A stretch of 64,000 nucleotides of DNA from PHAA01 sp022706565 (GTDB lineage: Bacteria > Bacillota > Syntrophomonadia > Syntrophomonadales > Syntrophomonadaceae), in contig JAXGLD010000001.1 of the NCBI GenBank assembly GCA_040769385.1, positions 124,001-188,000 on the forward strand. The letters are read 5' to 3'. Below the pieces are notes generated by a model. The model had not been told where the DNA came from, searched no databases, and saw nothing but the letters and a program-made list of their open reading frames with translations. Below are positions 23,825 to 32,577 of this stretch, piece by piece. Both the position numbers and the translations under genes were made by a program. Position 1 is the stretch's first letter; each line of letters begins with the position of its first letter.

Positions 23825-25063
23825 CTACGGGAGAGCGTTGACTATAACGGTCACTGCTTCAGCTCGGCTGGCGCCCTTGGCGGGGCCGAATGTATTGTCC
23901 GGGTATCCGCCCATGAATTTGTTTTCGACTGCCGTGGCTACATAAGGAGCCGCCCAAGCCGATATTGCCTCACTGTCGGAGAAATCTGCGGCACCGGTTC
24001 CGGTGGCAGCATTGGCGGCTTTAACAATCATGACCGCCATTTGTTCGCGGGTAATGGTATCGTCGGGCCCGAATTGGGTATCGCTGTAGCCACCGATGAC
24101 GCCGTTGGCATAGGCGGTGGAGATGACCTCCTTGGCCCAGTGATTCTCAGTGTCGGCGAAAACTTTGCCTTCTCCTGCCTGCAACTGGAAGGCATTAACC
24201 AGCATCGAAGCGAACTCAGCCCGGCTGACCTTTTTCTCCGGCAGGAAGGTTCCGTCCGGATTGCCGCTGACAGCTCCTATGGCTACCAACGCTTTAATAT
24301 TGTCCTGGGCCCAGTGTCCCTGTATATCCTTTAAGTCCACACCTGCCGGTTCCGGCTCGTCTACAGGCTCTTCAACAGGCTCATCGGCCGGCTTGGCCTC
24401 CACCGTCTGGGTGACGGCAGCATCTTCGTACCCGGTGGCTTTGACCACAATGGCATAATCCTTGGCCTCGGTGAAGACCTCTGCGGCTATCACTATATTG
24501 TCGTCATTCACGGTGTACTGTCCCCGCACCGATGCATCGTCCACCTTAACATTAGTTATCATGCTGCTCCATTCGGGGCTGCTGGCAAAGGTGAGCTCGA
24601 TAGCTTGTCCCACCTGGTTGTCGCTGCTGTCGGCAGTCAGAGCCGGAGGGGCTGCCGGTTCTGGCTGGTCGTCATTACCGTAAATAAAACCTTCTACTGC
24701 CACTCCCTCGGCCGATTTTAACTGCAGGGCGGGGTCGTCACTCTTAACATACTCAACCACCACTGCTTGTCCCGCCGCAGCTTTAGTCTCCAGGACCAGC
24801 TTGATCCGGCCAACTGTGTTGGTAGTCTCTACCCCGGTTACCTTCACTGCCTGACCGTCCACAGTCACGGTGAACTGTCCTTCGGTTCCGGCCGGGCTGG
24901 CCAAAGCCTGGTCGAAGGTGATGCTGTAATCGCCTTTGTTGGTGATTTCGCCAGCCAGCACTGCCGGCTCCCCGGCAGCTTGTACCGCCGGTACCATAAA
25001 TGCCACCATCATCAACACAAGTGTCAGTAAAACAACTACCCGGTTCTTCTTCCTGTTAATCAA
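23825..25063 (-). CDS. SLH-domain surface protein
   Basis: A 412-residue exported protein. A signal peptide of about 30 residues ends in V-Q-A-A. Two Ig/cadherin-like regions follow (about 30-110 and 115-210), then a Pro/Glu linker, and three S-layer-homology motifs at the C-terminus (about 230-290, 295-350, 355-412), each with the W-A motif, the G-Y-x-D and F-x-P pattern. SLH triplets bind pyruvylated wall polymers, so this is a probable S-layer or surface-array protein. The start is TTG after GGGGGAGGAAACAAT; an in-frame ATG seven codons earlier lacks a site. A terminator follows. Confidence 0.85.
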   Translation of the reverse strand: MINRKKNRVVVLLTLVLMMVAFMVPAVQAAGEPAVLAGEITNKGDYSITFDQALASPAGTEGQFTVTVDGQAVKVTGVETTNTVGRIKLVLETKAAAGQAVVVEYVKSDDPALQLKSAEGVAVEGFIYGNDDQPEPAAPPALTADSSDNQVGQAIELTFASSPEWSSMITNVKVDDASVRGQYTVNDDNIVIAAEVFTEAKDYAIVVKATGYEDAAVTQTVEAKPADEPVEEPVDEPEPAGVDLKDIQGHWAQDNIKALVAIGAVSGNPDGTFLPEKKVSRAEFASMLVNAFQLQAGEGKVFADTENHWAKEVISTAYANGVIGGYSDTQFGPDDTITREQMAVMIVKAANAATGTGAADFSDSEAISAWAAPYVATAVENKFMGGYPDNTFGPAKGASRAEAVTVIVNALP

Positions 25064-25131
25064 ATTGTTTCCTCCCCCTTGCATATTTTTTGATCCTACC
25101 GGTTTTCCTCAATGGTACTTAATCGCTTTCC

Positions 25132-25884
25132 TCAATAGCACCTCAACTCATCCTTGGTGCAAGTCCTCCAGACTGCTCCCTGCTCTCCCGGGACCGCCAG
25201 CGGTCGGACCATCAGGACCGCTTCCTTGTCGATCAATACCGCTTTTACCACCTCCCCGATCTCGACCAGTTCATCATCGGCCAACACTCGCCCGTCTTCT
25301 TTGCTCCTCACCTTAGTAATATAGGAACGATTGGTGATCTCTCTGACGGTTAGCACCTGCCCTGTTTCCGCAATTGCCAGCTTGCCCCGGAAACGACCGT
25401 CGTTGCCGCTCAGCCTCAGACCGCTGCCAGCCAGGGCGCCTACCACTCCATCCCCGGTGCCGCCGTGTTCGCTCAGGTATATACCCATCTCCTGGGCCAA
25501 GTCATAAGCATATTCCTTATTCAACACCTCTTGCTTGGCCGAGAAGCCGAAAGCAATCAACCAGCCCGGATTGGTCAGTCTCTCGGGAATCACCAGACAC
25601 AAACCGGGGTCGGAACCCGCCGCTCTTTCTCTTTCCAGAAAACTGCTGCCGTAGGCGATGATATCATCCAGTGCCTCCTCGGAGACATCGGCGGCGAAGC
25701 ACATAGCGCTGTTGTGCGAGGTATAGGGCACATCAGGGTGGACCAACAGCTGATGGCGGGTCACTGGTTCGCATCTGCCCCATCCTTTTTCCTCGATTTC
25801 CTGGGCCAACTGGGAAGCCAGTTGCCCGGTTCCGCGCTTGATATCAATATTGTCGGTGTCGTCTATGCATATCAGGACTTTCAT
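25132..25884 (-). CDS. TiaS-like protein without OB-fold or zinc ribbon; unknown role in a transport operon
   Basis: A 250-residue protein matching the N-terminal region of archaeal tRNA(Ile2) 2-agmatinylcytidine synthetase (TiaS). The start of the fold shows I-C-I-D-D-T-D-N at residues 5-12, the DDTD nucleotide/metal site of TiaS. Archaeal TiaS runs to about 420 residues with an OB-fold and a zinc ribbon that hold tRNA, both missing here, so tRNA modification is unlikely. The C-terminal 40 residues carry C-T-K-D-E-L-R-C. It is the last gene of the Moco-RNA-led importer operon, 24 nt after the binding-protein gene. A role in metal or nucleotide handling is inference. Confidence 0.75.
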   Translation of the reverse strand: MKVLICIDDTDNIDIKRGTGQLASQLAQEIEEKGWGRCEPVTRHQLLVHPDVPYTSHNSAMCFAADVSEEALDDIIAYGSSFLERERAAGSDPGLCLVIPERLTNPGWLIAFGFSAKQEVLNKEYAYDLAQEMGIYLSEHGGTGDGVVGALAGSGLRLSGNDGRFRGKLAIAETGQVLTVREITNRSYITKVRSKEDGRVLADDELVEIGEVVKAVLIDKEAVLMVRPLAVPGEQGAVWRTCTKDELRCY

Positions 25885-25908
25885 GTAAGTAAATCACTCC
25901 GCTCAATG

Positions 25909-27015
25909 TTAACTCTTGGCTTCCCGCATACCCTGGCTCTTCAGCATCCGCTCCATAGTGGCCTGATCCAGGTCCCAATCGAAAAACTCGGCATAGAAAT
26001 CATGGATTATGGGATATATATCTATGTCCGCAAACAATTCCGGATAGACCGTCTTGGCGGTCCAGAGGGTGACCAGGGGTGTCTCCAGGGAATTGGGGTG
26101 GCCCCAGCGCGAAACCCCCACCGGCAGGGGCAATACCCGGTTATTCTTAACTGCCTGCAATGGCCGCCATTGTTCATGTCCCATTATATACCCTACTACA
26201 TCAGGATTATTCAATAAAATGTAATCGGGATCCCATAGAAGAATCTGCTCCAGGCTGGCATAATAGTCTCCTTCGGTCAATTTCAGGTCCTGGCCCACCG
26301 ACACGTTCTTGACCCCGGCCGCTTTGGTCCAGTCGGCAGCCAGAGTGCCTTGTGAGTCGGTGCGGGTGGCCTCCTGGCTGGAATGATATATGGTGACCCG
26401 CTTATCATCAGGTATGGCTGCTACCCGCTCCTGCACCAGATCCATGGTCTGCTGGTAGAATTGCTGGTATCTCTGACCCTCCTCCTCAGCCCCCACTATG
26501 GAGGCCATCATCTGCATGGCTTTGATCTGCTCCTCTATACTGGAATACTCTACCGCTACCACCGGTATCTTGGCCTGGCTCAGCTTCTCCATGGCCGCCT
26601 CGTTGTTGATAGTATCAACCTTGACAAATATCAGGTCGGCTTTGATCCGGATCAATTCCTCGATGTTGATGGCGCCGCCCTTTTTCGGAACCGGCAGCCC
26701 CTTTAGGTGGGGATACATCTCAGTCAGTATCACATCCCGCTGCATGCCGTCGGTGGTGGCAGCGATCCGGTCCCCTTTGCCATACATGGCCAGGGCGTAG
26801 CCGGCTTCGGGGCAAGTACAGGCGATCCGCTGCGGATCGAGCGGTACTTCTACCTGGCGGCCGGCACTATCAGTTATAACCCTGGTCGCTGGTGTTTTCC
26901 CGGTATCTACGGTACCCTGATTCGCGCTGCAGCCTGTCAAGGTCGAGGCCATAATTGCCATCAGCGCCATGAGGATGACGAGGGTTCTGCCCTTATGATT
27001 CCTTCTCACTATCAT
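25909..27015 (-). CDS. FecB/BtuF/MolA-type substrate-binding lipoprotein
   Basis: A 368-residue binding protein. It has a signal peptide with lipobox (S-T-L-T-G-C, about residue 30), then the class III fold with the D-S-A-G-R-Q-V-E-V-P start, the I-A-C-T-C-P-E-A segment and an E-D/W-rich C-terminal lobe with S-R-W-G-H-P. The fold is that of siderophore, cobalamin and MolA molybdate binding proteins. The upstream riboswitch suggests molybdate or tungstate as ligand. ATG at 27015 after GGGAGGGATTC; the frame is open 30 codons upstream but inside the ATPase gene's end. It is the fourth gene of the operon. Confidence 0.8.
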   Translation of the reverse strand: MIVRRNHKGRTLVILMALMAIMASTLTGCSANQGTVDTGKTPATRVITDSAGRQVEVPLDPQRIACTCPEAGYALAMYGKGDRIAATTDGMQRDVILTEMYPHLKGLPVPKKGGAINIEELIRIKADLIFVKVDTINNEAAMEKLSQAKIPVVAVEYSSIEEQIKAMQMMASIVGAEEEGQRYQQFYQQTMDLVQERVAAIPDDKRVTIYHSSQEATRTDSQGTLAADWTKAAGVKNVSVGQDLKLTEGDYYASLEQILLWDPDYILLNNPDVVGYIMGHEQWRPLQAVKNNRVLPLPVGVSRWGHPNSLETPLVTLWTAKTVYPELFADIDIYPIIHDFYAEFFDWDLDQATMERMLKSQGMREAKS

Positions 27016-27040
27016 ATGAATCCCTCCCGAAATAATTTGC

Positions 27041-27859
27041 TCAACCGCGGGAGATGGTGCTGACCGGCACCACCTGATTGAGAACCCCGCCATCATCAAG
27101 AACACAATCGACGATACGGGCTACGATCTCATACAACTCACCTAGTTTATATTCCGATAAAACCTCGGCAGCACTGCCGAAATTGGTGATATGTTTGTTC
27201 CTCATCATGGCCACCCGCGTGTTTATCCCGTTCTTCTGCAGGTAGAACCCGTGATTGGGATTGTGGGTAGCCATCAGAACCGACAAACCTCGGTCACGGA
27301 CCAGCTTGACAATCGTCTCCAGGATTATCAACTCGTGGCGATAATCCAGATGGGCAGTGGGCTCATCCATTATGATTAGGGGGGTCTGCTGCGCCAGAGC
27401 CCGGGCTACCATCACCAATTGTCCTTCTCCGCCGCTTAGCTGCGTATAAGGGCGCTCCTTGAAACTACCCATCCCCACCATATCCAGAGCCTGGGCGGAT
27501 ATAGCCACATCTTCCTCGGAAGGCGCTGCAAACGGCCCCAGGTAGGAAGCCCGGCCCATCAGGACGATATCCTTGACCAGGTACGGGAAGGTCTTCTCAT
27601 GAATCTGGGGGACATAAGCCACATGATGGGCTATCTGCCGGGCTGGCATGTCGGTTATATCGGCGCCGTCCAGCATTATCCGGCCGGCATGGGGCTTGAG
27701 CCATCCCAGGATGCAATCCAGCAGGGTAGTTTTGCCGGAACCGTTGGGGCCCAACAGGCAGAACACTTGGCCGGGACTTATGTCCAGGCTGACCTGTTCA
27801 AACACAGGGGTGGCGGAATATCCAAAGCTTATGTCTTCCACTGACAGCAAAGAAGCCAT
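27041..27859 (-). CDS. ABC transporter ATP-binding protein (FecE/BtuD/MolC type)
   Basis: A 272-residue ATPase with Walker A G-P-N-G-S-G-K-T-T, the ABC signature L-S-G-G-E-G-Q-L, Walker B L-I-I-M-D-E-P-T and the switch His in A-T-H-N-P. The signature has E-G-Q where G-Q-R is usual for this subfamily. It overlaps the permease stop by 1 nt (TAATG). It energises uptake by the FecCD-type permease. The C-terminal 30 residues extend beyond the domain and contain two Cys-free hydrophobic stretches. Confidence 0.9.
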   Translation of the reverse strand: MASLLSVEDISFGYSATPVFEQVSLDISPGQVFCLLGPNGSGKTTLLDCILGWLKPHAGRIMLDGADITDMPARQIAHHVAYVPQIHEKTFPYLVKDIVLMGRASYLGPFAAPSEEDVAISAQALDMVGMGSFKERPYTQLSGGEGQLVMVARALAQQTPLIIMDEPTAHLDYRHELIILETIVKLVRDRGLSVLMATHNPNHGFYLQKNGINTRVAMMRNKHITNFGSAAEVLSEYKLGELYEIVARIVDCVLDDGGVLNQVVPVSTISRG

Positions 27860-28872
27860 TACCAGCCACCTCCCTTAGTCTTTTTGAGCAGGTAAACGAA
27901 GAAAGGCCCCCCGATTAGAGCGGTCAGGATACCGAGTGGTATCTCCCCCCCAGTCAGGGTGCGGCTAACGTCGTCGACGATGACCAGGAATACCGCTCCC
28001 AGCGACAGACTGACCGGTATCAGCACCTTGTTGTCGTTGCCCACCAGCATGCGTCCAATATGTGGTATCACCAGACCCACCCAGCCGATAATACCGCTTA
28101 CGCACACCGCCCCCGCAGTGGCCAGGGAAGCGCAGGCGATCACGATACCCTTGTTAACGGTAGTGTTTATGCCCAGGCTATGAGCCTCACGGTCTCCCAT
28201 CGACAGCACGTTTATCCGCCAGCGCAGCAGCAAGAGGCCGGAAATGCCGATCAGCATCGGTACTCCAGCCATCATTATATCACTGAACCGGGCGTTGGCC
28301 AGGCTCCCCATCAGCCAGAACACGATGGCTGGCAGCTGGTCGGTGGGGTCAGCCAAGTATTTGAGCAGAGAGATTAAAGCCGAAAACACCGAGGACACGA
28401 TAACCCCGCCCAGGACCAGCATGATAGTGGGAGTCGCTTTGTAGACCCGCGCAATCAGATAGCTCAGGACCACCGCCAACATCCCGAAGCCAAAGGCCAA
28501 CAGGTACGTGATGAGGACGTTATTGAACATGATGATGGCTACCGAAGCCCCGAAACCAGCTCCTGAGCTGACTCCCAGCAGACCGGCGTTGACCAGGGGG
28601 TTGCGGAACAAGCCCTGGAACGAAGCCCCGCTGATAGCCAGGCAGCCTCCCACCATGGCCCCCAGAACGGCCCGCGGCAATCTTATATCCCACACCACCG
28701 TCTGGTAAATCTCGTCCACCGGGCAGGGCTGAAGAGTCAGTTTACACCAGATGACCTGGATGACTGTCAAAGCATCCACTGGATAGCGCCCCACCGACAG
28801 GGAAAACAAGATAACCAGAAAAGGAGCTAGTATGAATACCAGGATCAGAAAACTTTTTCTCGTATTACTCAC
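27859..28872 (-). CDS. FecCD-type ABC transporter permease (BtuC/MolB family)
   Basis: A 337-residue inner-membrane permease with about ten helices, a conserved P-R-A-V-L-G-A-M-V-G-G loop and the coupling helix S-L-G-I-N near G-D-R-E-A. These are type II importers for siderophores, heme, cobalamin and, in the MolB/HI1471 case, molybdate. The genes run Ig-like protein, permease, ATPase, binding protein, TiaS-like. ATG at 28872; the gap to the Ig-like gene is 32 nt. Ligand assignment rests on the riboswitch. Confidence 0.9.
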   Translation of the reverse strand: MSNTRKSFLILVFILAPFLVILFSLSVGRYPVDALTVIQVIWCKLTLQPCPVDEIYQTVVWDIRLPRAVLGAMVGGCLAISGASFQGLFRNPLVNAGLLGVSSGAGFGASVAIIMFNNVLITYLLAFGFGMLAVVLSYLIARVYKATPTIMLVLGGVIVSSVFSALISLLKYLADPTDQLPAIVFWLMGSLANARFSDIMMAGVPMLIGISGLLLLRWRINVLSMGDREAHSLGINTTVNKGIVIACASLATAGAVCVSGIIGWVGLVIPHIGRMLVGNDNKVLIPVSLSLGAVFLVIVDDVSRTLTGGEIPLGILTALIGGPFFVYLLKKTKGGGW

Positions 28873-28904
28873 CTCGAAGCCGGAGTGGCGTTATCGCTTC
28901 ACAG

Positions 28905-29702
28905 CTAGTTTTTCTTACTCATGCGCCGCCACGCCGCTGCGGCCAGGACTATTGCCGCCGCCCCCAGGGCTGCCCACAACAGGGTATTGCCGCCGGAGGC
29001 CGCTGCCGGGCTGGCCTCCTCCGAACTCGCACCGGTGCTGGCTGGCACGGTGGCAACGGCGTCAGTTCCGGTTGCAGCCGGGGTATCGGTACCGGTTTCG
29101 GCCACTATTGGTGCACCGGTATTATTGTCCGGGGCCGGTGTTGCAGTAGCGGGCTGGCTGCTGGCCGGTGCATCGGGAGCGACCGGCTGCTCTTTAACTG
29201 GAGCAACTGACTCCGGGGCTTTGGCTTCCCCGGCCATGGTAAAGGTGATGACCGCCTTTTGTCCCAGGGGCACCCCGCTTTTGGATTGCATCTCGGGGGC
29301 TATCTCCACCCGGTAGGTTGTTCCCGCTTGCAAAGGCTGCTTGGGCTTGATCAGCACATCGTTGCGTTTCTCCCGCTCAATCTGATCATCGGCCATGATC
29401 ACCTCGGCCGGTATTCGCTGCGAACCCGACCACAGCGAAAAACACTGCATGTTCTGGTCCCGTACCGTCATGTAAACCACGTTCTTGTTAAAAACTATCT
29501 TGATGTACTCCAGGCTGCTTACCCCGGTAGCCCCGTTGGCGGGGGTCGAACTCTCGATCATCAGGGGGTTGTTCTGGCCCCCTCCCGAGCCGTCGCCGTT
29601 ACCTTCGCCTGCTTGGGCCAGATTTCCAGCTAGCGGACTCAAGATCAGGGCCACCACTATCGCTGCCATAGAAAACCATTTGATTAATCCCCGCATATTC
29701 AT
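28905..29702 (-). CDS. Secreted Ig-like (Big_5/SbsA type) protein with C-terminal membrane anchor
   Basis: A 265-residue protein. A signal peptide (about 1-31) is followed by one Ig-like domain of the Big_5 type (about 48-150, with P-A-N-G-A-T-G-V-S and I-V-F-N-K-N), a long Pro/Ala/Thr-rich linker (about 155-230), and a C-terminal transmembrane helix with basic tail R-R-M-S-K-K-N. The layout places an Ig domain outside on a flexible stalk, possibly holding substrate near the importer or the binding lipoprotein. It is the first gene after the Moco-type riboswitch. The function is unknown. ATG with GGAGGAGGATGAAT spacing. Confidence 0.75.
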   Translation of the reverse strand: MNMRGLIKWFSMAAIVVALILSPLAGNLAQAGEGNGDGSGGGQNNPLMIESSTPANGATGVSSLEYIKIVFNKNVVYMTVRDQNMQCFSLWSGSQRIPAEVIMADDQIEREKRNDVLIKPKQPLQAGTTYRVEIAPEMQSKSGVPLGQKAVITFTMAGEAKAPESVAPVKEQPVAPDAPASSQPATATPAPDNNTGAPIVAETGTDTPAATGTDAVATVPASTGASSEEASPAAASGGNTLLWAALGAAAIVLAAAAWRRMSKKN

Positions 29703-29719
29703 CCTCCTCCAACTCCTTA

Positions 29720-29757
29720 TACAACAAAAGGCCAGCTGCGTAAAAACACATCCGGCC
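29720..29757 (-). terminator. Rho-independent terminator of the Moco-RNA expression platform
   Basis: GGCCGG-AT-GTG and CGC-AG-CTGGCC form a stem around TTTTTA (29757-29730), followed by TTTTGTTG. It sits between the aptamer and the ribosome site of the Ig-like gene. CAGCTG occurs both in the stem and just after the aptamer, so an alternate antiterminator pairing is possible. Confidence 0.75.
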
Positions 29758-29786
29758 CGGAACCACAGAGCGATCCTCAGCTGTCA

Positions 29787-29880
29787 GTTTTCTTTCCGCA
29801 TCTGGAGGCGCAACCGTTTCCCGCTGCACCCTGCCGGTTCCTGCCCATCGCTGATGCCTAAGGCACAGAAACTCGAAAAC
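29787..29880 (-). promoter_or_regulatory. Candidate molybdenum/tungsten cofactor (Moco/Tuco) riboswitch aptamer
   Basis: On the minus strand GTTTTC pairs with GAAAAC to close a region whose 3' half is CAGGG, a stem (GGTGCA with TGCGCC), then GCCTCC-N6-GGAAAG. That arrangement matches, piece for piece, the 3' half of the E. coli moaA Moco riboswitch as I remember it. The 5' half has TTTCTGTGCC where moaA has CTCTGCACC. A terminator follows. The downstream operon encodes a metal-type ABC importer, as in other Moco-RNA operons. A Tuco variant cannot be told apart by eye. Confidence 0.65.
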
Positions 29881-29996
29881 TTAAAACATATTTTGGTCCG
29901 CTACCTAATTTCGACACGTAAAATTATAAATCCTCTTTATCGACAGTGATAGAGGTATTTTCCACCATGATTCACCAGGATGTCATCCCTGGTCAT

Positions 29997-30890
29997 CTAC
30001 ACATCCAGAAAAGTCTTGATTTCGTATTGCTGGTGCATTTCCTCCAGCCAGGTACCGAATTCCGCCTGGGCCTTTTGCTCGAACAAGGCTGCCCGGATCT
30101 TTTCCCGGCTCTGGTCAAAATCCGCTGCTTGGGCTTCCTTCCTGCCAGTAACCTTGATGATATGATAGCCATAATCGGTCTTGACCGGAGCGCTTACCTG
30201 GCCTACCTGCATCCCAAAAGCAGCCTCTTCGAATTCCTCCAACATGGTCCCCCGGCCAAAGAACCCCAAGTCTCCGCCGTTGGCTGCGCTGGCCGTATCG
30301 ATGGAGTTCTCCCCGGCCAACTGGGCGAAGTTCTCACCGCTGGCCAGCCGCTGTTCGATCTGGCGGGCCTTCTCCTCGGTATCCACCAGGATATGGCTGG
30401 CCTGCACCTGTTCCTCCTGGGCGAAATCGGCCTGGTTTTCTTCGAAATAGGTCTGCATCTCTTCCTCACTGATAACAATCCGTGGTTCCAGCAGCTTCTC
30501 GATCTTGACGGTCACGGCGATATCCTGGCGGATCTGCTCCAGGTTATAACCGCTGGCGGCCAGGCTTTGCTTAAAGGCCTCTTCGCCGCCGTAGAAGTCG
30601 TAATAACTCTGCAGCTCAGCCTGGATCTCCTCATCCGACACCCCGATATTATGTTTGGCCGCCTCCAACTCTACGATCTTCTGCGATACCAGCGAATCAA
30701 GGGCCTGCTGGCCGTTCTGCCGGGCCATGAACTGATACAGCTCCTCTTTGCCGATTTTCTGTCCATCGACAGTAGCCACAGCCTGCAAATTGGCCTGATA
30801 ATATAAGGTCCCCAGGGGGATCAGAGCGGCCAGCAGGACCACCACCAGCCCCAGCAGCAGATTTATTTGGGTTGATACTTCCCATCGCAT
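29997..30890 (-). CDS. Membrane-anchored parvulin-type peptidyl-prolyl isomerase (PrsA/SurA-like)
   Basis: A 297-residue foldase. One N-terminal membrane helix (about 8-30) lacks a lipobox, so the protein is membrane anchored rather than a lipoprotein as in PrsA. The N-terminal chaperone region (about 35-155) is helical, then a rotamase domain at about 158-255 with Q-A-S-H-I-L, F-A-Q-L-A and G-D-L-G-F-F-G-R-G and G-Y-H-I-I-K motifs. It would help exported proteins fold at the membrane. It is a single gene; the gap to 31101 contains no supported feature. Confidence 0.88.
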   Translation of the reverse strand: MRWEVSTQINLLLGLVVVLLAALIPLGTLYYQANLQAVATVDGQKIGKEELYQFMARQNGQQALDSLVSQKIVELEAAKHNIGVSDEEIQAELQSYYDFYGGEEAFKQSLAASGYNLEQIRQDIAVTVKIEKLLEPRIVISEEEMQTYFEENQADFAQEEQVQASHILVDTEEKARQIEQRLASGENFAQLAGENSIDTASAANGGDLGFFGRGTMLEEFEEAAFGMQVGQVSAPVKTDYGYHIIKVTGRKEAQAADFDQSREKIRAALFEQKAQAEFGTWLEEMHQQYEIKTFLDV

Positions 30891-31101
30891 CGGTCCATTT
30901 TCCTCCTCGGTTCATTATTCGGGTTGTTTGACCGGATAACCCTGCCGCCCTCATTCAACCCTACCCACTAGCTTGCCACAATTGCATGAATTTCTTGTGA
31001 AGGCCGCCAGGTTATTTCACCCCGCTCCATCATCGTCATGGTTCCAGCCAGAATTGTCCAAACCCTGGTTACCGGCTGGGCAGGTCCACCAGGGAGGGCG
31101 A

Positions 31102-32373
31102 TCATCTCCAAAAAACCAGATACAGATAGAGGTTGGATATTATGATGGACAGAATCATCAAGGGGAATCCTATCTTCAGAAAGTCGAGGAATTTGATTGG
31201 AGTATCGTTCCGTGCTGCGATACCCGCTACGATTACATTGGCTGAAGCCCCGATCATCGAACCGTTGCCGCCCAGGCAAGCTCCCAGGGCCAAAGACCAC
31301 CAGATCGACTCCATAGGAATCTGGCTGATCTGGCCTGCCTCCTGGAGAAGGGGGATCATGGCGGCGACGAAAGGAATGTTATCCACAAAGGCCGAAGCCA
31401 GCGCCGACAGCCATAAAACCACGGTCCCCAACATAGGGACAGCGGTTCCACTCACCAGCATCAATTCTCGTGCCACAAAACTGATTACCCCGTTGACCTG
31501 CAGGCTGCCTACCAGGACAAAGAGACCTCCAAAAAAGAAGATGGTAGGCCACTCTATGGAGAGCAACGTTTCTTCCGGCTCCTCCCCGCTGACAAGCATC
31601 AGGACCCCCGCCCCGAGCAAGGCAATGGTGGCCGATTCGAGGTGCAAGGCTTGATGCAGCAGGAACCCGAGGATAGTCAGGCCCAGTACCGCCAGGGACT
31701 TCTTGAGCAGCAGCCATTCCTGGATATAGTGCATCTCGTCGATAGTCATAAGGCTTTCGATCTTATCTTCTTCGGCAACCAGGTCCTTTCGATATATACC
31801 GACCAGGCATATGGTGGTAACCACCAAGACCACTATCGCCGGCAGGGCCATGTTAGCCAGGAAGTCGGCAAATCCCAAGCCGGTAGCACTGCCGATCATG
31901 ATGTTGGGCGGATCTCCAATAAGAGTGGCTGTCCCTCCTATGTTGGAAGCGATTATCTCGGTAAACAAAAAAGGCATTGGTGATATATCCAGCCGGTCAG
32001 TCAGAGCGTAAGTAATGGGTACTATCAACAGCACCGCGGTTACGTTATCCAAGAATGCCGAAGTGACAGCCATTATCACTGCCAACACCACCAGGAGGGC
32101 GATCGGCTGGCCGTTGACCAACTTGGCCGCTTTGATAGCCAGGTATTCAAAGATTCCGCTTTTACGGGTAATGCCCACAATCACCATCATACCAATAAGC
32201 AAGAGAATAGTATTGAAATCAATATGCTCGATGGCCTGCTCCTGGTTTATCAGACCCAGCACCACCACGACCGTCGCGGCCACCCACACCGTGATGGCGC
32301 GGTGATATTTCTCCACGACTATATAGACATAAGTTATGAGAAAAATTAATATTGCCAACCAGAAATTCAACAA
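31102..32373 (-). CDS. ArsB/NhaD-type ion transporter
   Basis: A 423-residue permease with about eleven helices of the ion transporter superfamily. Characteristic pieces are the G-M-M-V-I-V-G-I-T-R-K-S-G-I segment, L-D-N-V-T-A-V-L-L, and S-N-I-G-G-T-A-T-L-I-G-D-P-P-N-I-M-I-G, shared by NhaD Na+/H+ antiporters and ArsB-like arsenite pumps. The substrate cannot be decided. It follows a 35-residue membrane peptide and a structured leader RNA with terminator, so ion or second-messenger control of expression is likely. Confidence 0.85.
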   Translation of the reverse strand: MLNFWLAILIFLITYVYIVVEKYHRAITVWVAATVVVVLGLINQEQAIEHIDFNTILLLIGMMVIVGITRKSGIFEYLAIKAAKLVNGQPIALLVVLAVIMAVTSAFLDNVTAVLLIVPITYALTDRLDISPMPFLFTEIIASNIGGTATLIGDPPNIMIGSATGLGFADFLANMALPAIVVLVVTTICLVGIYRKDLVAEEDKIESLMTIDEMHYIQEWLLLKKSLAVLGLTILGFLLHQALHLESATIALLGAGVLMLVSGEEPEETLLSIEWPTIFFFGGLFVLVGSLQVNGVISFVARELMLVSGTAVPMLGTVVLWLSALASAFVDNIPFVAAMIPLLQEAGQISQIPMESIWWSLALGACLGGNGSMIGASANVIVAGIAARNDTPIKFLDFLKIGFPLMILSIIISNLYLYLVFWR

Positions 32374-32430
32374 CTCAGGGCCTCCCGTTTTCGAATGCAG
32401 ATATGGGTGTATGGGTCCCTTTTATAGAAT

Positions 32431-32538
32431 TTACCATAATAAATAGAATAGTCCTGCTGATACGGCAAGGGATAAAACTGCCAGCACCAGACTCTTGAGC
32501 ATATCCCTTTTTACCCGTTGGTTTAATTCCTGATCCAT
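32431..32538 (-). CDS. 35-residue single-pass membrane peptide upstream of the NhaD-type transporter
   Basis: ATG, 35 codons, TAA with ribosome site GGGGGG 8 nt upstream. Product: a charged N-terminus (MDQELNQRVKRDMLK) and one hydrophobic helix (SLVLAVLSLAVSAGLFYLLW). The stop lies 57 nt before the transporter start. Such micropeptides often sit next to transporters and tune them (as KdpF or AcrZ do), but no homology is claimed. It is the first gene after leader RNA B. Confidence 0.65.
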   Translation of the reverse strand: MDQELNQRVKRDMLKSLVLAVLSLAVSAGLFYLLW

Positions 32539-32577
32539 TCTTGAACCCCCCTTTCCTGCCGCCAAAAAAATGCATAT

